Shown: positions 54,122 through 64,000 of the stretch, one piece after another
Position numbering within the stretch: the stretch's first letter is position 1
Layout: every line of letters begins with the position of its first letter
NCBI RefSeq assembly: GCF_024701375.2
Contig: NZ_CP113910.1
Span: 3,596,001-3,660,000 of the forward strand
Length of the DNA: 64,000 nt
From: Streptomyces sp. KMM 9044
Lineage (GTDB): Bacteria; Actinomycetota; Actinomycetes; Streptomycetales; Streptomycetaceae
Reading direction: 5' to 3'
Made by a program: the position numbers and the translations under genes
Notes under the pieces: model-generated
Databases searched by the model: none
What the model saw: the letters and a program-made list of their open reading frames with translations, nothing else
Told to the model about the DNA's origin: nothing

Positions 54122-55732
54122 GTGAAGTCTTTCCGGACTCCCTCCAGCCCCACGGACACCAGTAATCCCCGCAGGACAATGCTGTGCACCTCCTCACGAG
54201 AACGTGCACATGTGGAGACACTGCCGGCGACGCAGAACGACATGAGGGCTTGCGATGCTTTTGAACAGTTCGTACCGGCAGGAAAGCCGGACACCATGAA
54301 CGCCCCGCACCCTGCGAAAGTGGCTGGAATCGATTCAACAGTTCCAGCCCCCGCACAGACTGTCGCGTCCGCTGCTACGGGTACCTCTCCGGCTGCCCCG
54401 ACAAACCCCCAGAACGCACCGGGCGTGCTCCCGCAGGACCGACTCGCGGGATGGGTCTCCGATCTCACGACCCTCCATGAGCTGACCGCGCACCTGGCCC
54501 GCACGAGCTCCCTCGACGAGGCGCTCCGGGAACTGCTGCGCGCCGGTGCCGCCCTGGTGGGCGCCCGACGCGGTCTCGTGGTCCTGGAACCCGCCGACGG
54601 TCGCGGACCGGCCACCACAATCGGTCTCGGCCTGACCCGCGCGGATCTCGGCCACATCGAGACGATCCCGCGCAGCGCGGTGCCGTACGGAAGGATCCTC
54701 GACGGACTGCCGCCCGGTGCCGACGACGGCATCGCCGTACCCGACCTGCTCGCCGAGAAGGGACTCGACCCCCGACACCGCGAGGTCGCCGCCCGCCTCG
54801 GCTACGCCGCGAGCTACACGCTGCCCCTCACCCCCGAGGCCCCGGCAGGCACGGACGCCACACGGACAGCGGAGGCGGCGCGTCGCCTGGGCGCCGCGGT
54901 GTGGCTCTACGACGAACCCGCCGAACCGTCAGAACGCCAGCGGCACCTCGTCGGCCTCTACGCCCGTTACGCCGCCGAGCATCTCGCCCGCCTCCTGGAA
55001 CTCGAGCGCACGCGTGCGTCCATGGCCACCATGTACGAGGAACTCCTCCCCTCGCGCCTGCCCCGGATCCCCGGCGTCCAGCTCGCCGCCCGGCACCGCG
55101 CCTCCCCGCACGGCGGCGGCGACTGGTACGACGCGCTGCCACTGCCGGACGCCGCCCTCGGCCTCGCCGTGGGGTCGGTCACCGGGGCCGGGCCGAGCGC
55201 GGTCGCCGCGATGGGGCGGTTGCGGGCGGCCCTGCGCGCCTACGCCGTGATGGAAGGCGAGGACCCGGTCGCCGTCCTGTCCGACCTGGAACTGCTGCTG
55301 AGAGTCACCGAACCCGCCCGGTCGGCCACCGCGCTGTTCGGTTACTGCGAACCCACGCTGCGCAGGATCACGCTGGCCGGTGCCGGTCACAGTCCGCCGC
55401 TGTTGCTCGGCGAGCGCCGTACGGAGTTCGTGGAGACGTCGGTCTCGGCCCCCCTGGGCATGCTCGCCTGCTGGGAGGCGCCGAGCGTGGAGGTTCACGC
55501 GGAACCGGGAGAGACGGTCCTGCTCTACACCGACGGGCTGCTGCACCGCACCGGTGACCCCACCGACCGCGCCTTCGCCCGGCTGCACGCGGCTGCCGCC
55601 GGGGTGCCCCAGGCGCTGCGCCGCGACCCGGGCGCGATCGCCGACCACATTCTGCGCACCGTGCTGCCCGTGGGTGCTCGGACGACGGACTCCGCGGAGG
55701 ACGTCGTCCTGCTGGCCGCACGGTTCGAGTAG
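54122..55732 (+). CDS. GAF-domain PP2C/SpoIIE-type serine phosphatase
   Basis: The product has 536 residues from the GTG at 54122; the purine-rich AGAGGGCGGGA just before it serves as ribosome site. After a ~100-residue disordered start, a GAF domain (~115-290) is followed by the SpoIIE/RsbU phosphatase domain (~320-535). Signatures are LLPSRLPRIPGVQLAARHRAS in parts, GGGDWYDALPLPDAALGLAVGSVTG in parts (the GDWYD metal site) and ETVLLYTDGLLHRTG. These enzymes dephosphorylate anti-anti-sigma proteins in partner-switching pathways that free SigB/SigF-type sigmas. Two RsbW-like kinases and two SigF-family sigmas lie elsewhere in the window, so a functional link is possible but unproven. Confidence 0.92.
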   Translation: MKSFRTPSSPTDTSNPRRTMLCTSSRERAHVETLPATQNDMRACDAFEQFVPAGKPDTMNAPHPAKVAGIDSTVPAPAQTVASAATGTSPAAPTNPQNAPGVLPQDRLAGWVSDLTTLHELTAHLARTSSLDEALRELLRAGAALVGARRGLVVLEPADGRGPATTIGLGLTRADLGHIETIPRSAVPYGRILDGLPPGADDGIAVPDLLAEKGLDPRHREVAARLGYAASYTLPLTPEAPAGTDATRTAEAARRLGAAVWLYDEPAEPSERQRHLVGLYARYAAEHLARLLELERTRASMATMYEELLPSRLPRIPGVQLAARHRASPHGGGDWYDALPLPDAALGLAVGSVTGAGPSAVAAMGRLRAALRAYAVMEGEDPVAVLSDLELLLRVTEPARSATALFGYCEPTLRRITLAGAGHSPPLLLGERRTEFVETSVSAPLGMLACWEAPSVEVHAEPGETVLLYTDGLLHRTGDPTDRAFARLHAAAAGVPQALRRDPGAIADHILRTVLPVGARTTDSAEDVVLLAARFE

Positions 55733-56083
55733 CCGCACCGCGCAAGGCGGGGCGGGAAGGGGACGATGCCGCGCGGGCAGGAACCGGACAGTCAGGAAGG
55801 TGCCGGTTCGAAGCACCCCGTTTCGCGGCATCGGTTCGCGGCATCGGTTCGCGGCCGACTCGGTGCCCGTTTCTGTACTCGTCCCCATGCCCATGCCCAT
55901 GCCCATGTCCGTGCCCGTGCCCGCTCCCGTACCCGTTTCCGTCGCCCCCCGCGCGCCCTTGGTAACAGGTCCTTCCCCCGGGTGACCGTTTCGCCGGTAA
56001 CCGTACGATGGGGGAGACCCCCGGCTCGGACGAAACCGACACCCTGGGGGAGGCCCAGAGCCTTACCGAGGAGGATGACCGCT
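55733..56083. other. Intergenic with simple 6-bp repeats
   Basis: About 350 bases upstream of the aminopeptidase gene. CATGCC and related hexamers repeat at 55886-55930, and a TCGGTTCGCGGCA duplication lies at 55830-55856. No gene seen. GAGGAGG at 56068 is the ribosome site for the next gene. Confidence 0.55.
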
Positions 56084-57595
56084 GTGGCAGAAGAGTTCCC
56101 GACCGCGTTCGACGAGGCCGCCGGGACGACAGGCCCCGAAGGTCCAAAAGCCGCGGCGGGCCCCGAGAGTGTTGAGGAAGAGCCCGTCAAGCAGCGCAAG
56201 AACGGCCTCTACCCCGGTGTGTCCGACGAGCTGGCCGAGAGCATGAAGAGCGGCTGGGCCGACACCGAACTGCACGGTCTCGAGCCGATCCCCCAGGCCA
56301 CGGAGACCGCCGCCCGCCGTGCCGCGCTGTCCGCGCGCTTCCCGGGCGAGCGCCTGGTCGTCCCCGCGGGCAACCTGAAGACGCGGTCCAACGACACCGA
56401 GTACGCCTTCCGCGCGTCGGTCGAGTACACGTACCTCACCGGCAACCAGACCGAGGACGGCGTCCTCGTCCTGGAGCCGACGGCCGACGGCCACCGGGAG
56501 ACGATCTATCTCCTCCCGCGCTCGAACCGCGAGAACGGCGAGTTCTGGCTGGACGGCCAGGGCGAGCTGTGGGTCGGCCGCCGCCACTCCCTCACCGAGG
56601 CCGAGAAGCGGTACGGCATCCCCGCCGCCGACGTGCGCGAACTGGCCGGCGCCCTGCGCGAGGCCAACGGCCCGGTGCGCGTCGTGCGGGGCCACGACGT
56701 CGGCATCGAGGCGGCGCTGACCGACAAGGTCACCGCCGAGCGCGACGAGGAGCTGCGGGTCTTCCTCTCCGAGGCTCGGCTGGTCAAGGACGCCTTCGAG
56801 ATCGGCGAGCTGCAGAAGGCCGTCGACTCCACCGTGCGCGGCTTCGAGGACGTCGTGAAGGTCCTCGACAAAGCCGAGGCCACCAGCGAGCGCTACATCG
56901 AGGGCACGTTCTTCCTGCGCGCGCGGATCGAGGGCAACGACGTCGGCTACGGCTCCATCTGCGCCGCCGGCCCGCACGCCACCACCCTGCACTGGGTGCG
57001 CAACGACGGCCCGGTCCGCTCCGGCGACCTGCTGCTGCTCGACGCCGGCGTGGAGACACACACGTACTACACGGCGGACGTCACGCGCACGCTGCCGATC
57101 GACGGCACGTACAGCACGCTGCAGAAGAAGATCTACGACGCCGTGTACGACGCCCAGGAGGCCGGTATCGCGGCCGTGAGGCCCGGCGCCAAGTACCGCG
57201 CCTTCCACGACGCCGCCCAGCGGGTCCTGGCCGAGCGGCTCGTCGAGTGGGGTCTGGCCGAGGGCCCGGTGGAGCGGGTGCTGGAGCTGGGTCTGCAGCG
57301 CCGTTGGACGCTGCACGGCACCGGCCACATGCTCGGTCTGGACGTCCACGACTGCGCCGCCGCGCGCACCGAGACGTACGTCGACGGCACCCTGGAGCCG
57401 GGCATGGTGCTCACAGTCGAACCGGGTCTGTACTTCCAGGCCGACGACCTGACTGTCCCCGAGGAGTACCGGGGCATCGGCGTCCGCATCGAGGACGACA
57501 TCCTGGTGACCGAGAACGGCAACCGGAACCTCTCCGCCGCACTGCCCAGGCGCTCGGACGAGGTCGAGGCGTGGATGGCGGCTCTCAAGGGCTGA
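56084..57595 (+). CDS. pepP: Aminopeptidase P family Xaa-Pro aminopeptidase
   Basis: The product has 503 residues. GAGGAGG abuts the ATG at 56075, so the GTG at 56084 (VAEEFPTAFDEAAG) is the better start. The creatinase-like N-terminal domain contains RSNDTEYAFRASVEYTYLTG. The pita-bread metalloprotease domain has the dimetal ligands: Asp in LLLLDAGVETHTYYTADVTRT (both Asp, in parts), His in HGTGHMLGLDVHD, Glu in LTVEPGLYF and Glu in GVRIEDDILVT. It releases N-terminal residues preceding proline in the cytoplasm. A very strong terminator follows. Confidence 0.96.
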   Translation: MAEEFPTAFDEAAGTTGPEGPKAAAGPESVEEEPVKQRKNGLYPGVSDELAESMKSGWADTELHGLEPIPQATETAARRAALSARFPGERLVVPAGNLKTRSNDTEYAFRASVEYTYLTGNQTEDGVLVLEPTADGHRETIYLLPRSNRENGEFWLDGQGELWVGRRHSLTEAEKRYGIPAADVRELAGALREANGPVRVVRGHDVGIEAALTDKVTAERDEELRVFLSEARLVKDAFEIGELQKAVDSTVRGFEDVVKVLDKAEATSERYIEGTFFLRARIEGNDVGYGSICAAGPHATTLHWVRNDGPVRSGDLLLLDAGVETHTYYTADVTRTLPIDGTYSTLQKKIYDAVYDAQEAGIAAVRPGAKYRAFHDAAQRVLAERLVEWGLAEGPVERVLELGLQRRWTLHGTGHMLGLDVHDCAAARTETYVDGTLEPGMVLTVEPGLYFQADDLTVPEEYRGIGVRIEDDILVTENGNRNLSAALPRRSDEVEAWMAALKG

Positions 57596-57674
57596 TCACG
57601 GCTCGAGAGGTTCTCCAGGTGCTGACGAACCGCTCGAGTGATGGAGTGATCGAGCATGAGCTGATGCGCGTACG

Positions 57675-57719
57675 CGCACTGCGGCCGGGCACCCGGAAGA
57701 GGTGCCCGGCCGCAGTGCG
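57675..57719. terminator. Perfect 19-bp hairpin terminator
   Basis: CGCACTGCGGCCGGGCACC pairs exactly with its complement at 57701-57719 around loop CGGAAGA, between the convergent pepP and anti-sigma-type genes. Confidence 0.9.
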
Positions 57720-57749
57720 ACGGAGGTTCGGTGCGAGCGGGTGGCGGGG

Positions 57750-58214
57750 TCACACCGCCACCAGCGGCGCGCCCTTCCGCCATTTGAGGATCTTGTCGAA
57801 ACTCACCACGGCGCCGCCCCGGTCGGGCTTGTTGCCGATGTGGACGTGGTCGGCGAGCTCCTGGATGAGGCAGAGGCCGCGGCCGTGCTCCGCGTCGTAC
57901 GGCGCGGGGCGGACCGGCGGATGGGCGCGGCCGCCGGCCACGGCGGGAAAGCCGGGGCCCGCGTCGGCGACCTCGATACGGCACTTCTCACCCTCGAGAT
58001 AGGCGGTCACCCGGTACGCCTCCGCACACCCGCCCCGGACGGTGCCCCCACCGTGCTCGACGGCGTTCGCACAGGCCTCGGTGAGGGCGACGGAGAGGTC
58101 GTAGGAGATGTCGGGGTCGACGCCCGCGGTCTCCATCGCGCCGAGAAGGAGGCGACGCGCGAGCGGCACGCTCGCAGCATCACGGCGCAGATGGAGTGAC
58201 CACCAGATGCTCAT
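57750..58214 (-). CDS. Anti-sigma-type ATP-binding protein (RsbW-like), copy 2
   Basis: This 154-residue protein starts at the ATG (MSIWWSLHLRRDAASVPLARR). GHKL boxes are complete: SYDLSVALTEACANAVEHGG (N box), IEVADAGPGFP (G1) and AEHGRGLCLIQELADHV (G2). It belongs to the small Streptomyces anti-sigma regulatory kinases. It differs from the copy at 50614 in lacking the long tail. Single gene, convergent with pepP, upstream of the copper cluster but divergent from it. Partner unknown. Confidence 0.9.
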   Translation of the reverse strand: MSIWWSLHLRRDAASVPLARRLLLGAMETAGVDPDISYDLSVALTEACANAVEHGGGTVRGGCAEAYRVTAYLEGEKCRIEVADAGPGFPAVAGGRAHPPVRPAPYDAEHGRGLCLIQELADHVHIGNKPDRGGAVVSFDKILKWRKGAPLVAV

Positions 58215-58434
58215 GCTCCAGCCTCCTGGCCGCGGCTCGACATACCGTTACCTATTGCCCTGCGTACCCGCTTGTAAGCGTCCCGCTGACGTGATAACCC
58301 CCATATGGTGGGTGCGTCATGAGGTCGGCCGGTGTATATGGGACGCCCTGCCACAGAGGTGACCTTCCGGTTGTAGCTCTCCTTGCGGACCTGCCGTACG
58401 GCGGCTGGAGGCCCAGTGCGATGATGAGCCCGCC

Positions 58435-59328
58435 ATGACTGCTCCCCACCCGCACACGATGCGCTCCGGACGCGGGCTCCGGATGCCGCGGGCCGCGGTG
58501 CTCGCCGCGGTCTGTGTCGTGCTGGCCGGGGCAGGTCACACACTCGCCTCCCACGCCGCCGTTCCGCTGTGGACGCTGGGCGTCGGGTTCCTCGGAATGT
58601 TCGTGGCCACGCTGCCGCTCGCCGGACGCGCGCGGTCCCTGCCCGGTATCGCCGCCCTGCTGGCGGTCGGCCAGGTGGTGCTGCACACCGTGTTCGGCAT
58701 CGGCCAGCACGGCGCCACGGCCCCCGCGAACGTCTCGTCGGCCGCGTCGTCCTCCGTGGCCGGTTCCGTGTCCGACGCCTCGCTGATCGAGCAGGCAGCC
58801 CGGCTGATGTGCGGTGCCGGCACTGCGGCCATCAGCCCCGCACAGGCGCAGCGCATCCTCACCGACGCCCGGATCCACCCCGGGAAGACCGGCACGACCG
58901 GTACGGAGAGCGCAGTCGGCGGGACCCACGCCGGACACAGCCAGGAGGGCTTCCTGTCCCTGGCCGCGGACCCTTCGGCCACGGGCGCGGCGATGCCGCT
59001 GCTGCCGTCCCTGCCGATGCTGCTCGTGCACGTCCTCGCGGCGCTCGCCACCGGCTGGCTGATGCGCCGCGGCGACCTGGCATTGCTGCGGCTCACCGAA
59101 CTGTCGGCGCACGGCGTCGCCGAGGGCACCCTCGTACGGTCCCTGCGCGCGGCGCTCGCCCTGGTACTTGCCCTGCGCGCGGGTCTCCCGGGGGCCCCGC
59201 GAGCGGCCCCGCGCCGACTGCGCTCCGTACCGCCCGCAGCGCCCACGCCCCGGATCACCGCACTCCAGCACACGGTGATCCGCCGGGGCCCGCCCCCGGC
59301 CGGTACCGCACTCGCCCTCGCCGCCTGA
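58435..59328 (+). CDS. Integral membrane protein at the head of the copper cluster
   Basis: This 297-residue protein starts at the ATG (MTAPHPHTMRSGRGLRMP). Three N-terminal membrane helices lie at ~18-90 (AAVLAAVCVVLAGAGHTLA, LWTLGVGFLGMFVATLPLA, GIAALLAVGQVVLHTVFGI). A ~90-residue outer loop carries His residues (THAGHSQ) and a Cys, and another helix (LPMLLVHVLAALATGWLM) precedes a Pro/Arg-rich tail. No named family recognised. Position directly before ycnI suggests a link to copper handling, perhaps as a metal-binding membrane protein. A hairpin at 59462-59486 separates it from ycnI. Confidence 0.75.
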   Translation: MTAPHPHTMRSGRGLRMPRAAVLAAVCVVLAGAGHTLASHAAVPLWTLGVGFLGMFVATLPLAGRARSLPGIAALLAVGQVVLHTVFGIGQHGATAPANVSSAASSSVAGSVSDASLIEQAARLMCGAGTAAISPAQAQRILTDARIHPGKTGTTGTESAVGGTHAGHSQEGFLSLAADPSATGAAMPLLPSLPMLLVHVLAALATGWLMRRGDLALLRLTELSAHGVAEGTLVRSLRAALALVLALRAGLPGAPRAAPRRLRSVPPAAPTPRITALQHTVIRRGPPPAGTALALAA

Positions 59329-59586
59329 CGCGACCGGGCCACCACTCCACACCGCCGGGCCTCCGGGCGGGAGAGGGGCGCCGGCGTGCGGTCCGGCACG
59401 CGCGCGTGCGTCAGCTTCCCCGCGCGTTCCCCGCGTGTTCCCGCGCACTTCCCGCTTGCTTCGCTCGTGCTTCTTTCGCACGAGCGGGCCGGCTGCGGCC
59501 CGGCCGCCGACGACCGGCGGGGACGTACGCCCGTACGCGGATCCCTCACCGTCAGCAAAACCCAACCGAAGCGGAGTGCTCCTGCC

Positions 59587-60333
59587 ATGAAGGCTTCCCG
59601 TATCGCCGCCGTCGGCGCTGTCGCCGGCGTCGCCGTCCTCACCTTGTCCGCCCCCGCCATCGCGCACGTCAGCGTGCAGCCCGAGGGCGAGGCGGCCAAG
59701 GGCGGTTACGCGGTCGTGGACTTCAAGGTCCCCAACGAGCGCGACAACGCGTCGACGACCAAGCTCGAGGTGACGTTCCCCACCGACCACCCGCTGGCCT
59801 CCGTGATGCCGCAGCCGGTCGACGGCTGGGACATCAAGGTCACCAAGTCCACGCTGGACAAGCCGCTGGAGATGCACGGCAAGAAGATCGACGAGGCCGT
59901 CACCAAGGTCACCTGGACCGCCGCCGACGACGACGGCATCGAGCCGGGCTTCTTCCAGAAGTTCCCGGTGTCCGTCGGCACCTTGCCCGAGGACGCCGAC
60001 GAACTGGTCTTCAAGGCGCTGCAGACGTACTCCAACAAGGAGGTCGTCCGCTGGATCGAGGTGCCTCAGGAGGGTCAGGAGGAGCCCGACTTCCCGGCCC
60101 CCGTGCTCGCCCTGGCCGAGGCCTCCGCCGACGGTCACGCGCACGGTGCGTCGGACGGTGAGGCCGACGACGCCAAGGCCGACGAGACCACCGAGAACGC
60201 CTCCGCGGAGACCGGCTCCGACGCCGACAGCACGGACACCACCGCCCGGGTCCTGGGCATCGTCGGCATCGTGGTCGGCGCCGCGGGCGTCGCCTACGGC
60301 GTACTCGCCGGACGCAGGCGCGCCGACGCCTGA
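59587..60333 (+). CDS. ycnI: YcnI-family copper-binding membrane protein
   Basis: This 248-residue protein starts at the ATG at 59587. The signal peptide ends at SAPAIA so the mature protein begins HVSVQPEGEAAKGGYAVVDF. The N-terminal histidine of the YcnI/DUF1775 domain is the known Cu(II) ligand, and the tryptophan in WDIKVTKS is nearby. An acidic Asp/Glu/Ala linker leads to one C-terminal membrane helix (VLGIVGIVVGAAGVAYGVL) and a basic stop. It probably passes copper to the Sco, PCuAC and CopCD proteins encoded next. Confidence 0.92.
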   Translation: MKASRIAAVGAVAGVAVLTLSAPAIAHVSVQPEGEAAKGGYAVVDFKVPNERDNASTTKLEVTFPTDHPLASVMPQPVDGWDIKVTKSTLDKPLEMHGKKIDEAVTKVTWTAADDDGIEPGFFQKFPVSVGTLPEDADELVFKALQTYSNKEVVRWIEVPQEGQEEPDFPAPVLALAEASADGHAHGASDGEADDAKADETTENASAETGSDADSTDTTARVLGIVGIVVGAAGVAYGVLAGRRRADA

Positions 60334-60425
60334 TCCCTCCCCCTGTTCAACGGCGCGCACCGGGGCCGCCCACGGCCCCGTGGAACCCCGGTGCGCGCCG
60401 GAGTACCTACCTTCTGGACCTCATC

Positions 60426-61079
60426 ATGCGCAAGAAGACCCTCGCGGCGGCGGCCCTGCTCGCCGCCACCCTGACCCTCTCCGCCTGCGGCAGCGGCGAC
60501 AGCGACAGCGACAGCCCCATCGCCATGGTCTCCGAGGAGGCCGGCGCGGAGAAGGCCGCCACAGTCCTCGACAACCCGTTCGAAAAGCCTGACCTCGTCC
60601 TCACCGACACGCAGGGCAAGGAGTACGACTTCCGCGCGGAGACCGCCGGCAAGCCCACAGTGGTCTACTTCGGTTACACACACTGCCCCGACGTCTGCCC
60701 GCTGACCATGAACAACCTCGCGGTGGCCAAGAAGCAGCTGCCCCGGGACCAGCAGGACGAACTGCGGATCGTGTTCGTCACCACCGACCCCGAGCGGGAC
60801 ACCTCCGCCGAGCTCGGCAAGTGGCTCAAGGGCATCGACTCCCAGGCCGTCGGCCTGACCGGCGACTTCGACACGATCCAGGCCGGCGCCCGCACCCTGG
60901 GCATCTCGATCGACGCGCCGCGCAAGGACGACAAGGGCCAGGTCGTCTCCGACCACGGCACCCAGGTCATCGCCTTCTCCCCGAAGACCGACGGCGGCTA
61001 CCTCCTCTACGGCGAGGACGCCACCGTCGAGGACTACACCGCGGACCTCCCCGAGATCATCAAGGGTGAGAACCCGTGA
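60426..61079 (+). CDS. sco: Sco family copper chaperone lipoprotein
   Basis: The product has 217 residues. A lipobox LSAC (Cys21) gives an outer-face lipoprotein. The thioredoxin-fold Sco domain has the copper site Cys87-x3-Cys91 (THCPDVCPLTM) and His177 (VSDHGTQV). Sco proteins deliver copper to the CuA site of cytochrome oxidase; in S. lividans the homologue is needed for copper-dependent morphological development. Its stop overlaps the PCuAC start (GTGA), so they are coupled. Confidence 0.96.
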   Translation: MRKKTLAAAALLAATLTLSACGSGDSDSDSPIAMVSEEAGAEKAATVLDNPFEKPDLVLTDTQGKEYDFRAETAGKPTVVYFGYTHCPDVCPLTMNNLAVAKKQLPRDQQDELRIVFVTTDPERDTSAELGKWLKGIDSQAVGLTGDFDTIQAGARTLGISIDAPRKDDKGQVVSDHGTQVIAFSPKTDGGYLLYGEDATVEDYTADLPEIIKGENP

Positions 61080-61603
61080 ATCGGCTTGCCCGGAAGCGGC
61101 CCGCGGAAAGGCAGCTGTCTGGGAGACAGCTCCTCGGGAGGCCGCACGGCCTCGCGGCAGTGGCCCTCACCGGGGTGCTGACCCTGGCCGGCTGCGGCGG
61201 CTCGGACTCGGAGAGCTCGGGCTCGGACGGCGAGGCGGACCTGTCCGTCGGCTCCGCGTACATGCCGCAGCCGGTGTCGGACATGGCGGCCGGCTTTCTC
61301 GTCATCAGCAACAAGGGCGGCGCGGCCGACCAGCTGACCTCGGTCAGCAGTGACGCCGCCGACCACGTCACCGTGCACGAGACCGTCGACGGGGCCATGC
61401 AGGAGGCCGACGCGCTCGACATCCCGGCCCACGGCAGCCTCGTACTCGAGAGCGGCGGCAGTCATCTGATGTTCGAGCAGCTGAAACAGCAGCCGAAGCA
61501 GGGTCAGAAGGTCTCCGTCGAGCTGCGCTTCGCCCACTCCGCCCCCGTCACGGTCGAGATTCCGGTGCAGCCTGCCACCTACACCCCGAAGCACGGACAC
61601 TAA
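61076..61603 (+). CDS. PCuAC family copper chaperone lipoprotein (ECuC-like)
   Basis: This 175-residue protein starts at the GTG overlapping the sco stop. The lipobox LAGC has Cys40 after a longer than usual basic N-terminus. The cupredoxin-like PCuAC domain holds the Cu(I) ligands His101 (VTVHETV), Met108, and the H-x-M pair His130/Met132 (GGSHLMFEQLK). The end is His-containing (PKHGH). In S. lividans the counterpart ECuC passes Cu(I) to Sco. Fourteen bases before copCD. Confidence 0.94.
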   Translation: MNRLARKRPAERQLSGRQLLGRPHGLAAVALTGVLTLAGCGGSDSESSGSDGEADLSVGSAYMPQPVSDMAAGFLVISNKGGAADQLTSVSSDAADHVTVHETVDGAMQEADALDIPAHGSLVLESGGSHLMFEQLKQQPKQGQKVSVELRFAHSAPVTVEIPVQPATYTPKHGH

Positions 61604-61616
61604 GGGAGAAACCCCT

Positions 61617-63671
<2,055 letters not shown>

Positions 63672-63678
63672 ACCACCA

Positions 63679-64000
63679 TGGCTGACCAGTCCATTCCGGA
63701 GGCCCGCACCCCTGCGGCGCCAGAATCCCGGGAAGGCACCGCCGCGCCCGCCGACCGGGAGGGCATCTCTCGGCGCCGCCTGCTCGGCACCGCCGGGGCC
63801 ACCGGAATCGTGCTCGGTGCCGCAGGCGGTGCGGTGGGCTACGCCGCCGCCGCGCCCGCCGCGCCCGCCGAGGTCATCCCGCTGACCTCCGTAGGCGAGG
63901 GCCGGGCGATGTTTCACGGGAAACATCAGCCCGGCATCACCGACGGGCTCCCGGCCCGCGGTCATCTCATCGCCTTCGACCTCGCGCCGGGCGCCGGGCG
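63679..64000 (+). CDS. dtpA: Tat-exported DyP-type haem peroxidase (DtpA-like), 5' part
   Basis: Only the first 107 residues are in the window. The Tat signal has GISRRRLLGTAGATGIVLGAAGG in parts, with the twin-arginine motif at ~31-37, followed by an Ala/Pro-rich linker. The DyP domain begins with FHGKHQPGITDGLPARGHL, the conserved opening of the family. In S. lividans DtpA works with the Sco/ECuC system in copper-dependent development, and the same operon order is seen here. The haem ligands lie beyond the window. Confidence 0.9.
63909..63926. other. parS-like palindrome inside the peroxidase gene
   Basis: ATGTTTCACGGGAAACAT differs from the ParB site core GTTTCACGTGAAAC by a single central base. 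It lies in coding sequence for MFHGKH, so it could be chance; Streptomyces carries many parS sites around oriC. Confidence 0.4.

Noticed and set aside
59462..59486. Palindrome upstream of ycnI as a copper-repressor (CsoR) operator
   Set aside because: CGCTCGTGC/GCACGAGCG has no CsoR-like GTA-C/TACCC features and lies where a terminator of the preceding gene would be expected. I treat it as a hairpin only.

Overview
The window is high-GC actinobacterial DNA and almost certainly Streptomyces. Codon third positions are nearly all G or C. GTG starts and AGGAGG-type ribosome binding sites are common, and many genes overlap by ATGA or GTGA. The gene content is also typical: tandem SigF/SigN-type sigma factors, a SigE-family ECF sigma factor, a TadA-associated protein, an HtrA/DegP protease with a long Pro/Gly-rich N-terminus, F420-type enzymes and a Sco/PCuAC/CopCD/DyP copper cluster. 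From memory this gene set resembles the core region not far from oriC in S. coelicolor and S. lividans; I could not check that.

Layout. 1-5.8 kb: an IS4-type transposase relic, a 13-bp tandem repeat, an FHA-like protein with a membrane Ser/Thr kinase, a secreted crystallin/I36-like protein, a lipoprotein and a membrane acyltransferase. 6.5-10.4 kb: a sigK-rskA type ECF sigma/anti-sigma pair between decayed genes (a FAS1 lipoprotein fused by deletion to a YihY tail, the start of a molybdopterin oxidoreductase, and an ATPase broken by a 23-bp duplication and a truncated small inverted-repeat element). 11-17.5 kb: a TetR gene without its DNA-binding domain, a CopCD fusion, and an iron-box divergon encoding a PvdQ-like acylase, an IucB/MbtK-type acyltransferase and a siderophore-interacting reductase. 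17.6-24.8 kb: housekeeping genes (upp, tadA, tRNA-Ser(CGA)) and the two stress/sporulation sigma factors. 25-28 kb: a MarR repressor with its MFS exporter and an F420-type oxidoreductase. 28-34.4 kb: a four-gene operon of response regulator, sensor kinase, GT2-GtrA and GT39 membrane glycosyltransferases, with an 18-bp minisatellite in the GT2 gene. 34.5-36.9 kb: two truncated genes, a K+ channel with a small membrane protein, tRNA-Arg(ACG) and tRNA-Ser(GCT). 37.3-47.5 kb: a 1,520-residue PAS/degenerate kinase/double-receiver protein, an acyl-CoA ligase, a SigE-family sigma factor, a small secreted protein, and the relic of an integrative element (broken Prim-Pol, GntR regulator) at the 3' side of tRNA-Ser(TGA). 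47.6-58.2 kb: HtrA protease, glycerophosphodiesterase, two anti-sigma-type ATPases, a SEC-C protein, a 143-bp MITE-like element, an intact Prim-Pol-like protein, a PP2C phosphatase and aminopeptidase P. 58.4-64 kb: the copper delivery operon (membrane protein, YcnI, Sco, PCuAC, CopCD, start of a Tat-exported DyP peroxidase).

How the genes work together. The right end is a copper-trafficking pathway that loads extracytoplasmic cuproproteins. The 14-17.5 kb divergon looks like an iron-controlled module for acylating, deacylating and reducing a siderophore. The 28-34 kb operon couples envelope sensing to polyprenyl-phosphate-dependent glycosylation. About ten truncated or frameshifted genes, several ending at abrupt junctions, suggest ongoing gene loss. 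Start codons were chosen by ribosome binding site and family length, and several differ from the longest open frame.
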